From an uncultured Actinomycetales bacterium (lineage in GTDB: Bacteria > Actinomycetota > Actinomycetes > S36-B12), in assembly GCA_913063435.1 (NCBI GenBank), contig CAJXYI010000011.1, positions 1 through 57,269 on the forward strand: a stretch of DNA of 57,269 nt. The letters are read 5' to 3'. Numbering within the stretch: position 1 is the first letter of the stretch; the number at the start of each line of letters is the position of its first letter. Made by a program: the position numbers and the translations under genes. Positions 18,632-26,947 of this stretch are shown here, piece after piece. A model generated the notes under the pieces. It ran no database searches and was not told the origin of the DNA. It worked only from the letters and a program-made list of their open reading frames with translations.

Positions 18632-18710
18632 CCCACGCGGCAACCACGCCAGCAGTGAACAACCCGATCAACACACCGAGGGTCACGAATCGGCGTACGC
18701 GAGGGGACAC
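18618..18710 (-). CDS. Putative 30-residue single-helix membrane peptide
   Basis: A GTG at 18710 with GAGG about 3 nt upstream opens a 30-residue frame: SPRVRRFVTLGVLIGLFTAG then VVAAWVSRS. It has a basic N-terminus followed by one hydrophobic helix, which looks like a real small membrane protein. It overlaps the last 14 bases of the MFS gene on the opposite strand and fills the only gap in this region. There is no homology evidence, so this is a tentative call. Confidence 0.35.
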   Translation of the reverse strand: MSPRVRRFVTLGVLIGLFTAGVVAAWVSRS

Positions 18711-18761
18711 GAACCTCAGCCTATGCACCGGTTGACCCGTCACCCGACGGGGAGGCACGGC

Positions 18762-18767
18762 TACGGT
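18762..18767 (+). promoter_or_regulatory. -10 box of leaderless DUF2530 gene
   Basis: TACGGT lies 7 nt before the ATG at 18775 and favours that start over the GTG at 18766. Confidence 0.4.
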
Positions 18768-18774
18768 GGTGGAT

Positions 18775-19071
18775 ATGGGCGATCAACACCCGCAGGCGCA
18801 GCCTGAGGAGGGACCGCACACTGAGGTTTCGGCTATCGATCGAGTGCGCCTCGATCCTCGCCTGCGAACCCGCGACGACAGTGGCATCGCCGCGATCACC
18901 ATCGGCACTGTGGCCTGGGCTGTCGCGTGGCTAGTGCTCACGTTCGGATTCCCTGACGCCCCACAGTCATGGCGAGCGGTCAGCGCGGCCGGGTTCGTCC
19001 TCGGCCTGATCGGTGGGGTGCTGCTCGTGTTGCGCCATCGCCGCATCACGCGGCGCCACGGTCAGGAGTGA
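18775..19071 (+). CDS. DUF2530 membrane protein
   Basis: This 98-residue protein has a hydrophilic N-terminus, DPRLRTRDDSGIAAITIGTV leading into a first membrane helix (AWAVAWLVLTFGF), and a second helix (AAGFVLGLIGGVLLVL) ending in the basic RHRRITRRHGQE. This matches the DUF2530 family, a two-helix protein of unknown function conserved beside DUF3027 in actinomycetes. It overlaps the convergent DUF3027 gene by 10 bp at the 3' end. Confidence 0.75.
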   Translation: MGDQHPQAQPEEGPHTEVSAIDRVRLDPRLRTRDDSGIAAITIGTVAWAVAWLVLTFGFPDAPQSWRAVSAAGFVLGLIGGVLLVLRHRRITRRHGQE

Positions 19072-19850
19072 CCGAGATCGAGGGCGTCGTAGGCGAGTTC
19101 GTCGGTCACCGGCGCAGCGATCGCCGGGGCACCCGATGTCACCGAGGTCTCCCCTATCTGGGAGTGCGCGCCACAGCCGTACGCCAACGAGACGACGCGC
19201 CCATCAGCCGGTGACATCTCCTGGGCGCAGACCCCGAACGCCTGACCAAGCGGACCACCGATCGTGATGAGGAATCCGCAGCTGGCGCAGGTCGCCTCGA
19301 CTGAACGCGCCATCGCCGAGCCCGGACCGAATTCCCCGTCCTGCCATCGGTCGGCTGCACCCTCGAGCCCCTCGGCGGACAGCACCCGCTCGCGACCGAG
19401 CCCGATCTCCCACTGCGACGGGTGCACCGGTGCTCGGGACGCGAATCCTTCGAGGTCATCCATCCCCGTGAAACCAGGAATCAGCCGCACATCGTCCGCG
19501 GGGGTGGGCCACACGATCCCCACCACGAGATCTCCCGGTTGCACCCGCTCGCTCCACGGCACCCAGGCGGGAGCGGTGATCGAACCTTCACCGGGCAGCA
19601 GCACGACCTCGTCGACGGTGACGTTCTTGGCTCGAGGTGCTCGCGCGACGGTGACCGCCCACTGCCACCCGACATAGCCGGGATCGGTGCACGCGAAGGT
19701 GTGGGTGACGACTCGCTCGTCGTCTGCGGCGACACCCAGATGATCGCCGACCGTGCCTGCAGGTGCTTCGGCTTCGGCCGCGGCACGGGCGAGGTCCACG
19801 GCCTTGGCTGTCGCTGAGTCCAGCTTCGCGGTGGCCTTCATCGTCGTCAC
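19062..19850 (-). CDS. DUF3027 family protein
   Basis: This 262-residue protein belongs to a conserved actinobacterial family of unknown function. Recognisable parts are HTFACTDPGYVGWQWAVTVAR, VVLLPGEGSITAPAWVPWSE and RVQPGDLVVG, then a probable metal-binding C-terminal region with CASCGF, VCAQEMSPADGRVVSL and YGCGAHS. The CxxC plus Cys/His arrangement suggests a zinc ribbon. The GTG start overlaps the TGA of the upstream lipoprotein gene by 4 nt, so the two are translationally coupled. Confidence 0.88.
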   Translation of the reverse strand: MTTMKATAKLDSATAKAVDLARAAAEAEAPAGTVGDHLGVAADDERVVTHTFACTDPGYVGWQWAVTVARAPRAKNVTVDEVVLLPGEGSITAPAWVPWSERVQPGDLVVGIVWPTPADDVRLIPGFTGMDDLEGFASRAPVHPSQWEIGLGRERVLSAEGLEGAADRWQDGEFGPGSAMARSVEATCASCGFLITIGGPLGQAFGVCAQEMSPADGRVVSLAYGCGAHSQIGETSVTSGAPAIAAPVTDELAYDALDLGHS

Positions 19851-20317
19851 TCGATGCCCGGTCGCGGAACGAGACGGAAGATCCAGATGCCCTGGGTGGA
19901 GTCCCCGCTGCCGGCCACGATCTGCAGCGGCAAACCATCGACGGGAACCTCCTGCAGATCAGGGAAGGAGAATCGGTAGTAGGTCGAGGTCGTCGGGGTC
20001 TGCAGGATTCGCTGGCTGCCGACCACCGGGGTCCAGCCCTCACGCGCCACGCTCGGATCGACGCTGATACCGATAGTTTCACCGGGCACGACCGGAATCG
20101 TGCCGACTCCGCCCCCGCGCAGCGCGTTCTCCACGACGTCCTGGGCGCAGGCGGTCGAGTCGAGGGACTCACCGGTGAACGACCAGCACAGGGCCTCGCT
20201 GTGCGCTGAGGTCTGGCCGGAGAACACCGTCACCCCTGGGCTGGGCTTCTCGCAGGCGCTGAGCGCGAACACCGATGCACCTGCCGCAGCAATGAGGGCT
20301 ACCCGACGCATATTCAT
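19847..20317 (-). CDS. Small lipoprotein
   Basis: This 156-residue exported lipoprotein has the basic start MNMRR, a hydrophobic core and the lipobox ALSAC, with lipid attachment expected at that Cys. The remainder has three more cysteines (LCWSF, STACAQD region) that could form disulfides and a beta-rich character (TSTYYRFSFPDLQEVPVDG). In Streptomyces a DUF2771 lipoprotein occupies this place beside DUF3027, and this may be its counterpart, although I cannot confirm the family from sequence. The ATG at 20317 is chosen because TAGGGT lies 7 nt upstream. Confidence 0.75.
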   Translation of the reverse strand: MNMRRVALIAAAGASVFALSACEKPSPGVTVFSGQTSAHSEALCWSFTGESLDSTACAQDVVENALRGGGVGTIPVVPGETIGISVDPSVAREGWTPVVGSQRILQTPTTSTYYRFSFPDLQEVPVDGLPLQIVAGSGDSTQGIWIFRLVPRPGIE

Positions 20318-20324
20318 GATCCCC

Positions 20325-20330
20325 ACCCTA
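20325..20330 (-). promoter_or_regulatory. -10 box of leaderless lipoprotein-DUF3027 operon
   Basis: TAGGGT on the minus strand lies 7 nt before the ATG at 20317. Confidence 0.5.
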
Positions 20331-20353
20331 TGCAATGGGGGAATGCAGCGCGA

Positions 20354-20737
20354 TCAGACATCGAAGTCGTCGGCGACAGCGCGCATGAGTGCGGCGATCT
20401 TGCGCGCGTGCTCATCGCTGGGATAGCGCCCCCGACGCAACTGATTCGACGTGGCATCGAGCAACTTGATCAGGTCCTCGACGATGGGTGCCATGTCCTC
20501 GGCCGGTTTGCGCCCGGACTTCACCACCGACGGCGCCGGTTCGAGCAGGGTGAGCGTCAAGGCCTGCTTGCCGCGCTTGCCGTCGACGATGCCGAAGTCG
20601 ACGCGCGCACCCTGCTTGAGGCTGGTCGTTCCTTCAGGCAGCGCTGAGGCGTGGACGAAGACATCCTCACCGTCATCGGTGACGAGGAAGCCGAAGCCCT
20701 TCTCCACGTCGTACCACCGGACCTTGCCCGCAGGCAT
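20354..20737 (-). CDS. Cold-shock domain protein with C-terminal extension
   Basis: This 127-residue protein has a CspA-type OB fold over residues 1-67: GKVRWYDVEKGFGFL with the RNP1 motif KGFGFL, and VFVHASAL as RNP2. It binds single-stranded RNA/DNA as a chaperone. The remaining 60 residues form a helical extension (PIVEDLIKLLDATSNQLRRG ... HARKIAALMRAVADDFDV) seen in a longer class of actinobacterial cold-shock proteins. A strong ribosome-binding site, AGGAGGTGA, lies 4 nt before the ATG, in contrast to the leaderless neighbours, which suits a highly expressed gene. Confidence 0.92.
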   Translation of the reverse strand: MPAGKVRWYDVEKGFGFLVTDDGEDVFVHASALPEGTTSLKQGARVDFGIVDGKRGKQALTLTLLEPAPSVVKSGRKPAEDMAPIVEDLIKLLDATSNQLRRGRYPSDEHARKIAALMRAVADDFDV

Positions 20738-20804
20738 GGCTCACCTCCTACCTCTCCTTGTCGAACCCCGCGCTCCACCTGAACCTGATCGATAAGGCTA
20801 GCCG

Positions 20805-20810
20805 TAGTCT
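20805..20810 (+). promoter_or_regulatory. -10 box of small membrane-protein gene
   Basis: TAGTCT lies 6 nt (GTGCAG) before the GTG at 20817. Confidence 0.5.
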
Positions 20811-20816
20811 GTGCAG

Positions 20817-21056
20817 GTGAGCACATCGCGGCCCCCCGCCGGAGATCGCCTGCTGCGCGCCGGTGCGATCGTGACCGTGATCGGGATCATCGCCACCATG
20901 GTCGCGATGCTTCCCCTGGTCATTCCCAACCTGACCCTGCCGCCGGCGATGTGGTTCGCGTCCATGATCATCGGGATCGGTCTGGCGATGGTCATCGCCG
21001 GCTTCGCGGTGTCGGCTCGCGCTCGCGGCCGCTCCTCCCGCCAGAGCGACAACTAA
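20817..21056 (+). CDS. Small two-helix membrane protein
   Basis: This 79-residue protein has two predicted membrane helices (AGAIVTVIGIIATMVAMLPL and MWFASMIIGIGLAMVIAGFA) and a basic cytoplasmic tail (RARGRSSRQSDN). It is hypothetical, and similar small proteins occur at this position in other actinomycetes. The GTG at 20817 rather than 20811 is chosen from the spacing to TAGTCT. The stop overlaps that of the convergent S53 peptidase gene by 4 nt. Confidence 0.7.
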   Translation: MSTSRPPAGDRLLRAGAIVTVIGIIATMVAMLPLVIPNLTLPPAMWFASMIIGIGLAMVIAGFAVSARARGRSSRQSDN

Positions 21057-22861
21057 TCGGTCAACCCCAGCAGGACGTCGAAGTTCGGTGCCCCCAGCCC
21101 GCTGGCCATGTCGTATCCCTTGATAGCCGGGCAGCAGGCCGGCTCGGGATCGACCATGTTGTCGCCGTCGACGATGTCATAGAACGCCGAGCTGTAGTCG
21201 CTTTGCGCGAGGGAATACAGCCAGGGGTTCAAGAATCCCAGCCGACCCTTCTCAGAGGCGATCAGGGCGATGTTCGCCGCGGTGAACGGAGACGCCGCGC
21301 TCGTGCCACCGATCGGTGCGATTCCCCATTCCGCGCCCGGAGGCAGCGCCGGCCAAGGTCCGGTGGCGTACTGCGCCGGGGTCATCACCACCGGCCAGCC
21401 CGGGCTGACCGCGGCATGCGCCACGACATCGGGAACGAGTCGCCGATCGGCCGAGCTGATCGACCGCTGATACCACGGCGAGGGGTAGGGGGCAGGCGCG
21501 CCACCACCGCCAGCCTGAAGCTCCGGATCCCAGGTGGTGGAGTTCCACACGACCTCATTCACCCGCTCGTTGCCCTCGCCCAGGATGATGCGCGTTCCCC
21601 CGACGGCTGTCGCCCATGGGGATGCGGCGGGGTAATCGGCCTGGATCGACGCATCCGTTCCGCCACCGTGCAGACAGCCACTGGACCCTGAATCGCCCGC
21701 GGCGATGAGCACCGACGTCCCCACGATCCCGGCGAACGCGAACAGGTCATCGACATACCGACGCGGCTGCCAGTCGCCGGATTCCTTCAACTCGGATACG
21801 CATTCTCCATAGGACAGGGTCAGCACATCCGGGTCGAGCACGGTCAGCGCGGTGGTGTAGCCCTGGATCAGGTTCTGCATGAAGGACAGGCTCCCCACCG
21901 TTTCGACGAACGCGACCGCCGGCGCATCGGGTAGCACCGCGGTCGACACCTGGACGTCGAGGTTGCTTTCCACGCCGATCGTCGGTCCGGCAATGACCGG
22001 CAGATCACCGATTCCCGGCGCTCCCACGACGTCGAGGCGCGGCACCTCGTAGTCGAAGCATTCACCGGCGACCTCAGCGAGACCGGGATCGAAGACCTGT
22101 CCGATTCCGATGACCCCGAGACGAGCACCCTCACCGCTGATTCCCTGTTCATGCAGGGCCGTCGTGCCGTACGGCACATGCAGTTGATTCGGTGAGTACA
22201 TGTAGTCGCGGTTGCCCTCGAGGATGCAGTCCGTACCGGGACCGAATGGGGTGCCCTCGTTAGTCGGTGGCTCGACCGCAGCCGAAACCAACTGCGGCAC
22301 CACCTCCGTGTCGATGGGGAACACCTTCTGTACGACGCCACTCAGCACATCCGGAACCTCCGGGGCGTAGTTTCCGGTGTCATCGGTGTCGGGGATGTAG
22401 ATCGACAGCGCCTTGGGGGCAGCGGGAACCTCGATGAATTTCCGGCCGTAGATCGCCACCCAGGTCTCCAGCGGGGCCGTGAGCTCAGCCGTGAGCCCGG
22501 TGGCGTCGAAGGCCACGTCGATACCCAGTTCTCGCGCGCGCTCGCGCAGGTCCCGGCGCGCCTTGCGAGTGGCACCGACCTGTGCAGCCGCCTGCTCGAG
22601 GGTGAGGAACTGCCGGAACCTCCGGCCATCGGGACGCGACACCTGGCGGGCCAAGCGACGCAGCGCTGGTCGGTCGTAGGGCACGACCGCGGTGAAGGTC
22701 GCGGTCGGCACGTCATCCTCGGATGTCGTCACCCAGGAAGCGGTCGTGGAGGCCGATTCCTCGGCGGAGGAGGTCGTCGCGGTCGCGGTCAACGACCCAG
22801 CGAGCAGGGCCCCGGAGGCCACAGCGATCGGAAGGACTCGGATAGTTCGGCGCAGGGTCAT
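21053..22861 (-). CDS. Secreted S53 (sedolisin/kumamolisin) peptidase
   Basis: This 602-residue acid serine-carboxyl protease has a signal peptide at about 1-33. The pro-kumamolisin activation domain spans about 55-190 (VVPYDRPALRRLARQVSRPD, RQFLTLEQ). The catalytic domain follows, with E298 and D302 (GVESNLDVQ), the oxyanion D390 (AAGDSGSSG) and nucleophile S521 (GGTSAASP). A C-terminal Ca2+ site is indicated by FYDIVDGDN and KGYDMASGLGAPN. All key residues are present, so activity at low pH is expected. The start has AGGTG 7 nt upstream and lies 8 bp after the HAD gene stop, so the two are probably cotranscribed. Confidence 0.94.
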   Translation of the reverse strand: MTLRRTIRVLPIAVASGALLAGSLTATATTSSAEESASTTASWVTTSEDDVPTATFTAVVPYDRPALRRLARQVSRPDGRRFRQFLTLEQAAAQVGATRKARRDLRERARELGIDVAFDATGLTAELTAPLETWVAIYGRKFIEVPAAPKALSIYIPDTDDTGNYAPEVPDVLSGVVQKVFPIDTEVVPQLVSAAVEPPTNEGTPFGPGTDCILEGNRDYMYSPNQLHVPYGTTALHEQGISGEGARLGVIGIGQVFDPGLAEVAGECFDYEVPRLDVVGAPGIGDLPVIAGPTIGVESNLDVQVSTAVLPDAPAVAFVETVGSLSFMQNLIQGYTTALTVLDPDVLTLSYGECVSELKESGDWQPRRYVDDLFAFAGIVGTSVLIAAGDSGSSGCLHGGGTDASIQADYPAASPWATAVGGTRIILGEGNERVNEVVWNSTTWDPELQAGGGGAPAPYPSPWYQRSISSADRRLVPDVVAHAAVSPGWPVVMTPAQYATGPWPALPPGAEWGIAPIGGTSAASPFTAANIALIASEKGRLGFLNPWLYSLAQSDYSSAFYDIVDGDNMVDPEPACCPAIKGYDMASGLGAPNFDVLLGLTD

Positions 22862-22869
22862 TGCAGCAC

Positions 22870-23505
22870 CTAAGCGAAGTGGGAAAGCGGTGTCAACGCG
22901 GTCAGACTCGGATGGACCTCATGGGCACCGGCCTCGACGAGCTGATCCAACGTCGACGGCCCCGTCGTGACACCGATCGCACGCGCCTGGGCCAAGCGGG
23001 CCGCACGCATATCCCCGGGGTGGTCACCGACATAGACGCGCGCATCATGCTGCTGCAGCACCGTTGCTTTCTGCTCGGCGAAGGCTTCGCCCACGACGAC
23101 GTCCACTCGCAACCCGGCGACCTCGAGCACGTGCTCCGCGATCGGCCCGTGCTTGGCGGTGACCACGACGATGCGCGAACCCGATTCACGCACCGCCGCC
23201 AGCACATCGGCCGCACCGGGCATCGCCAGACTCAACGGCACACCATGCTCCGCGTAGTGCTCGCGATAGGCCGCCAGCAACACGTCATACGGCTGATCGG
23301 GCAGCCACCGCGGGAAGACCAGGTCGAGAGGCAGACCGATCGTCGCACCGATCTCGTCGGCATCCGCATCGACACCGAACTGCGTGCACACATGCTGAAC
23401 CGAGGCGATGATCCCCGCGGCGGAATCGACCAGCGTCATATCCAGGTCGAAACCGATCGTGGCGCCTTCGCGCAGGATCGGTGTGTCCTTGGTGGCTGAG
23501 CCCAT
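22870..23505 (-). CDS. HAD-superfamily phosphatase
   Basis: This 211-residue hydrolase has the DxD nucleophile in IGFDLDMTLVDSAAG, motif II VVVTAKHG, and motif III/IV in VYVGDHPGDMRAARLA. The layout is that of the phosphoglycolate-phosphatase-like group with an alpha-helical cap. The substrate cannot be told from sequence. The ATG at 23505 is taken because TAGGCT lies 8 nt upstream. A far longer in-frame reading continues antisense through the next gene and is not credible. The S53 peptidase gene follows by 8 bp. Confidence 0.88.
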   Translation of the reverse strand: MGSATKDTPILREGATIGFDLDMTLVDSAAGIIASVQHVCTQFGVDADADEIGATIGLPLDLVFPRWLPDQPYDVLLAAYREHYAEHGVPLSLAMPGAADVLAAVRESGSRIVVVTAKHGPIAEHVLEVAGLRVDVVVGEAFAEQKATVLQQHDARVYVGDHPGDMRAARLAQARAIGVTTGPSTLDQLVEAGAHEVHPSLTALTPLSHFA

Positions 23506-23513
23506 GGTCGATG

Positions 23514-23519
23514 AGCCTA
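23514..23519 (-). promoter_or_regulatory. -10 box of HAD phosphatase gene
   Basis: TAGGCT on the minus strand lies 8 nt before the ATG at 23505. The spacing is one longer than in the other examples. Confidence 0.35.
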
Positions 23520-23549
23520 GGGGGCCGATAGGCGGGTGACACCCCTCGG

Positions 23550-23555
23550 TAACGT
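23550..23555 (+). promoter_or_regulatory. -10 box of helicase-associated protein gene
   Basis: TAACGT lies 7 nt before the ATG at 23563 and supports that start over the GTG at 23536. Confidence 0.4.
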
Positions 23556-23562
23556 TGCAAGG

Positions 23563-25830
23563 ATGCGCAGCCTCGCCGATGATCTGCGGCACCGCGACGA
23601 TGACGCCCTCGCTGAGTTGCTGCGCGCCCGACCCGATCTGCTGCACCCAGTGCCGGTCGACATCGCAGCGTTGGCCACGCGCGCGGGATCGGCCGCATCG
23701 GTGGCTCGCGCCCTCGACACCCTCGACCGGTTCACCCTGCAGGTCGCCGAGACGCTCGCCGCGCTCGACGAGCCGACATCCGCCGAGACCATCCGGGCCT
23801 GCTTCGATGCCGACCTGCGCGATGCCGTCGATGCCGCAGTGTCCCGACTGGTATCGCTGGCACTGGTGTGGGGTGAGGATCCGTATCGGATGGTGCGCAC
23901 CGCGCGAGATGCCTTCGGACCGCACCCCGGCGGCCTCGGCCCTTCCTGCGTCGATATCCGCCCGAAACTCGCCGTAGTGACCGCTGAATCCCTGAGCGCC
24001 ACCCTGTCCGAGGCGCCCGACCGAGTGATCGAACTGATCGATTCGATGATGTGGGGCCCACCCGTCGGGCAGGTGGAACGAGCCGACCGTGTGGTCACCA
24101 TCGAGTCGGCGAGCACTCCGATCGAATGGCTGCTGGCTCGGGATCTGCTCGTCGCGCGCGGCCCGAAAACGGTCACACTTCCCCGAGAGGTGGGTCTCGC
24201 GCTGCGAGAGATGCGCACGGGCGCGCCCCGGGTTATCCGCGAGACAGCATGGCCGCCACGTGAGCCGGTCATCGGGCGCGAGCATGCAATCGCCGACATC
24301 GACCGCTCCTGCGGCCAACATGCCCACTCCGCCATCGATGCCATCGCAGAGCTGCTGGAAACCTGGTCGGTTGACGCTCCAGCCGTCTTGCGCAGCGGTG
24401 GTCTGGGGGTGCGCGATCTCGCCGCCGCCGCTCGCACCCTCGACACCGATGAGGCGACCGCCGCGTTCTGGCTCGAACTCAGCCTCGCCGCAGGGCTGCT
24501 CGCCCGTGATGGACAGTTCGATGAAGCATGGCGTCCGACCAAGGCCTATGACGACTGGCTGGCCGACGATCCCAGCGAACGGTGGGCGCATCTGGTGCAG
24601 TCCTGGTGGCGCACGGACCGTGCCCCCGAACTCGTGCGCGGGGCTGCACAGGCCGATCCCGCGCCGCACGCCCTATCCGATGCAGCACGTGTGTCCCACC
24701 TGGACCTCCTGCGCGCCGAGGTTCTGGGGGTTCTCGACGCTGGCCCGCCCGGTGGAGCATGGGATGCCGACGACGTCGTCGGCGTGCTCGATGACCGGCG
24801 GCCTCGACTGCATTCCGCCGCTCGAGCAGGTCACATCCATGCCGTGCTGGATCAAGCGGAACTGCTGGGCGTCACAGGATTTCGCGCGTTGGGTTCCGCC
24901 GGTCGAACTCTCGTCGATGACGCGTCGATCGAGCAACTCGCCGAGGCGATCGCGCCGATGCTGCCTGAACCTGTCGACCAAGTGCTCGTCCAGGGCGATC
25001 TCACCGCGATCGCACCCGGTCCTCTCCGCCTCGATGCTGCGCGGCAGATGCGCCTCCTCGCCGACGTTGAGAGTTCCGGTGCTGCAACGGTGTTCCGCTT
25101 CAGCGAATCGTCACTGCGTCGAGGATTCGATGCCGGACGCGACGCGCAGGACATACTCGCCACGCTCACCGAATTGTCAGCGACTCCCCTGCCGCAAGCG
25201 CTGGAATACCTCGTGGCCGATCTCGGTCGTCGCCACGGGCGACTCCGTGTGGGACTCGCCGGCAGTTATATCCGATCCGAGGACACCGCCCTCGTTCGTG
25301 CGACGTTGGCTGAGACCCACGGCATCGATCTCGTCGAACTCGCCCCCGGGGTGCTCGTCAGCACCGAGCCTCCCGATCGCGTCCTCGCCGCGCTGCGAGC
25401 TTCCGGTTTGGCACCCTTGGCCGAGACCCCCGATGGACGCGTGTTGGCGGAACCCACCCGACCCCAGCGAGCACCCACCCGATCGCCAATCGGTGAATCA
25501 CGATCATCACCCCGATCGGCATTGATCGATGCTGCAGTCTCGACGCTGCGGGCCACGGCCGGTGACCCTCGAAGCGATTCAGCAGACTCAGACGCCGACT
25601 CCGTGATCCCGAGCGGATCGACGAGTCAGACGCTGACAACCCTGCGCGATGCGTTATCCCAGGGTCAGGTCGTGCGACTGGGTTACGTCGATTCCGATGG
25701 CGATCAACGGTCACTGCTGGCCACCCCGGTCCGACTGGCTCCGGGAACCTTGACCGCGATGGATCACAGCGTGGGTCAGGTCCGCGCGTTCACCCTGGCC
25801 CGCATCACCGGCGCGGTCATCGCTCGATGA
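23563..25830 (+). CDS. Helicase-associated (Helicase_C_3/WYL-like) domain protein
   Basis: This 755-residue protein of a conserved actinobacterial family is usually found close to the XPB helicase gene. It starts RSLADDLRHRDDDALAELLR, a helical segment typical of the family. The middle part reads as winged-helix units, a Helicase_C_3-type region covers about 470-640 (VDQVLVQGDLTAIAPGPL, VFRFSESSLRRGFDAG), and a WYL-like strand segment ends the protein (VVRLGYVDSDGDQRSLLATPVRL). No helicase motor motifs are present. A role in DNA repair with XPB is inferred from the conserved neighbourhood. The 3' end overlaps the convergent racemase gene by 14 bp. Confidence 0.82.
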   Translation: MRSLADDLRHRDDDALAELLRARPDLLHPVPVDIAALATRAGSAASVARALDTLDRFTLQVAETLAALDEPTSAETIRACFDADLRDAVDAAVSRLVSLALVWGEDPYRMVRTARDAFGPHPGGLGPSCVDIRPKLAVVTAESLSATLSEAPDRVIELIDSMMWGPPVGQVERADRVVTIESASTPIEWLLARDLLVARGPKTVTLPREVGLALREMRTGAPRVIRETAWPPREPVIGREHAIADIDRSCGQHAHSAIDAIAELLETWSVDAPAVLRSGGLGVRDLAAAARTLDTDEATAAFWLELSLAAGLLARDGQFDEAWRPTKAYDDWLADDPSERWAHLVQSWWRTDRAPELVRGAAQADPAPHALSDAARVSHLDLLRAEVLGVLDAGPPGGAWDADDVVGVLDDRRPRLHSAARAGHIHAVLDQAELLGVTGFRALGSAGRTLVDDASIEQLAEAIAPMLPEPVDQVLVQGDLTAIAPGPLRLDAARQMRLLADVESSGAATVFRFSESSLRRGFDAGRDAQDILATLTELSATPLPQALEYLVADLGRRHGRLRVGLAGSYIRSEDTALVRATLAETHGIDLVELAPGVLVSTEPPDRVLAALRASGLAPLAETPDGRVLAEPTRPQRAPTRSPIGESRSSPRSALIDAAVSTLRATAGDPRSDSADSDADSVIPSGSTSQTLTTLRDALSQGQVVRLGYVDSDGDQRSLLATPVRLAPGTLTAMDHSVGQVRAFTLARITGAVIAR

Positions 25831-26947
25831 GGGCGCTCCATGTCGTCAACTCCGCAAGGATCTCGGGAATCGGATCGACCCCGATCCCGGGTGCGGTCGG
25901 GACGGTGAGACGTCCATCGTCGAGGATGAATGGCGGGGTGACGTCGACCGCGTAGTACCGATTCGAGGCGCTGGTGTCACCGGGCAGCGTGAATCCCGGG
26001 AGCGCTGCGAGACCGACATTGGCCGCCCGCCCGACGCCGGTCTCGAGCATCCCCCCGCACCAGACGGGAATACCCCGCTCACGACACAGGTCGTGGATCT
26101 GCACCGCGGTGAGATATCCACCCACGCGTCCCGGCTTGATGTTGATCACCGATGTCGCCTCGACCGCGAGCGCTGTCTCGGCCACGGCCACCGAGGTGAT
26201 CGATTCGTCCAAGCACACCGGGGTGGTGATCTCACGCGCGAGGGCTGCGTGACCGAGCAGATCATCCTCAGGCAGTGGTTGCTCCACCAGCAGCAGGTCG
26301 AAGGGGTCCATCGCGGCGAGCAGGTCGCCATCGCTTCGGGTGTAGGCCTGGTTGGCGTCGGTCTGCAGCAGCATGTCCGGCCATGTCTGGCGCACGGCAC
26401 GAACCGGCTCCACATCCCAGCCCGGTTCGATCTTCAGTTTGATGCGTCGATAACCAGCATCGACATACCCGGAGACCTCATCGAGGAGTTCTGAGATCGA
26501 TTCGCTGGGCGGAATGCCCACGCTCACCCCGCAGTCGACCTCATCGCGTATCTGTTCGGGGTATTGCGCGCCGAGGAAGTCAACCAGTCGGATATTCCGT
26601 ACTCGCAGCCAGGCATCGAGGATCGCGGTCTCCAGCGCGGTCTTCGCCATCGGGTGACCCTGCACGCGTACGAAACGTCCATGTGCCTCGAGGGGATCGG
26701 CCGTGCCGTCACGCAGCACCAGCGGCACCAGGTGCTCGGTGAGCACATCGACGCAGCCGTCGACATATTCATAGGAATAACCCGGCCACGACATCGCGAC
26801 GCATTCCCCCCAGCCGGACACGCCCTCGCTGGTAATGGCCTCCACCAGCAGGATGTCACGCGTCTGCTGAGTACCGAAGGATGTGCGAAACGGTCGAACG
26901 AGTGGCATGTCGATGCGGTGCAGGCGAATACGGTCGATGCGCGTCAA
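25817..26947 (-). CDS. N-succinylamino-acid racemase / o-succinylbenzoate synthase (enolase superfamily)
   Basis: This 376-residue muconate-lactonising-type enzyme has the acid/base lysines in RRIKLKIEP (K170, K172) and K271 (NIKPGRVGG), and metal ligands D197 (QTDAN), E222 (LVEQP) and D247 (CLDES). MenC (OSBS) and N-succinylamino-acid racemase activities occur in the same subgroup and cannot be separated by motif. No other men genes are in the window. The neighbours are a GNAT (overlapping 4 nt) and an M20 hydrolase, exactly the set of the D-to-L amino-acid conversion pathway described in Geobacillus, so NSAR activity is favoured. OSBS or dual function remains possible. Confidence 0.9.
   Translation of the reverse strand: MTRIDRIRLHRIDMPLVRPFRTSFGTQQTRDILLVEAITSEGVSGWGECVAMSWPGYSYEYVDGCVDVLTEHLVPLVLRDGTADPLEAHGRFVRVQGHPMAKTALETAILDAWLRVRNIRLVDFLGAQYPEQIRDEVDCGVSVGIPPSESISELLDEVSGYVDAGYRRIKLKIEPGWDVEPVRAVRQTWPDMLLQTDANQAYTRSDGDLLAAMDPFDLLLVEQPLPEDDLLGHAALAREITTPVCLDESITSVAVAETALAVEATSVINIKPGRVGGYLTAVQIHDLCRERGIPVWCGGMLETGVGRAANVGLAALPGFTLPGDTSASNRYYAVDVTPPFILDDGRLTVPTAPGIGVDPIPEILAELTTWSALIER

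Noticed and set aside
22870-24669. 599-codon minus-strand frame extending the HAD gene
   Set aside because: The HAD domain starts at 23505. The extension is antisense to the helicase-associated gene and has low-complexity composition.
24089-25525. 478-codon shadow frame inside the helicase-associated gene
   Set aside because: It is Arg/Ser/Pro-rich with no motifs, and the other frame has clear family features.
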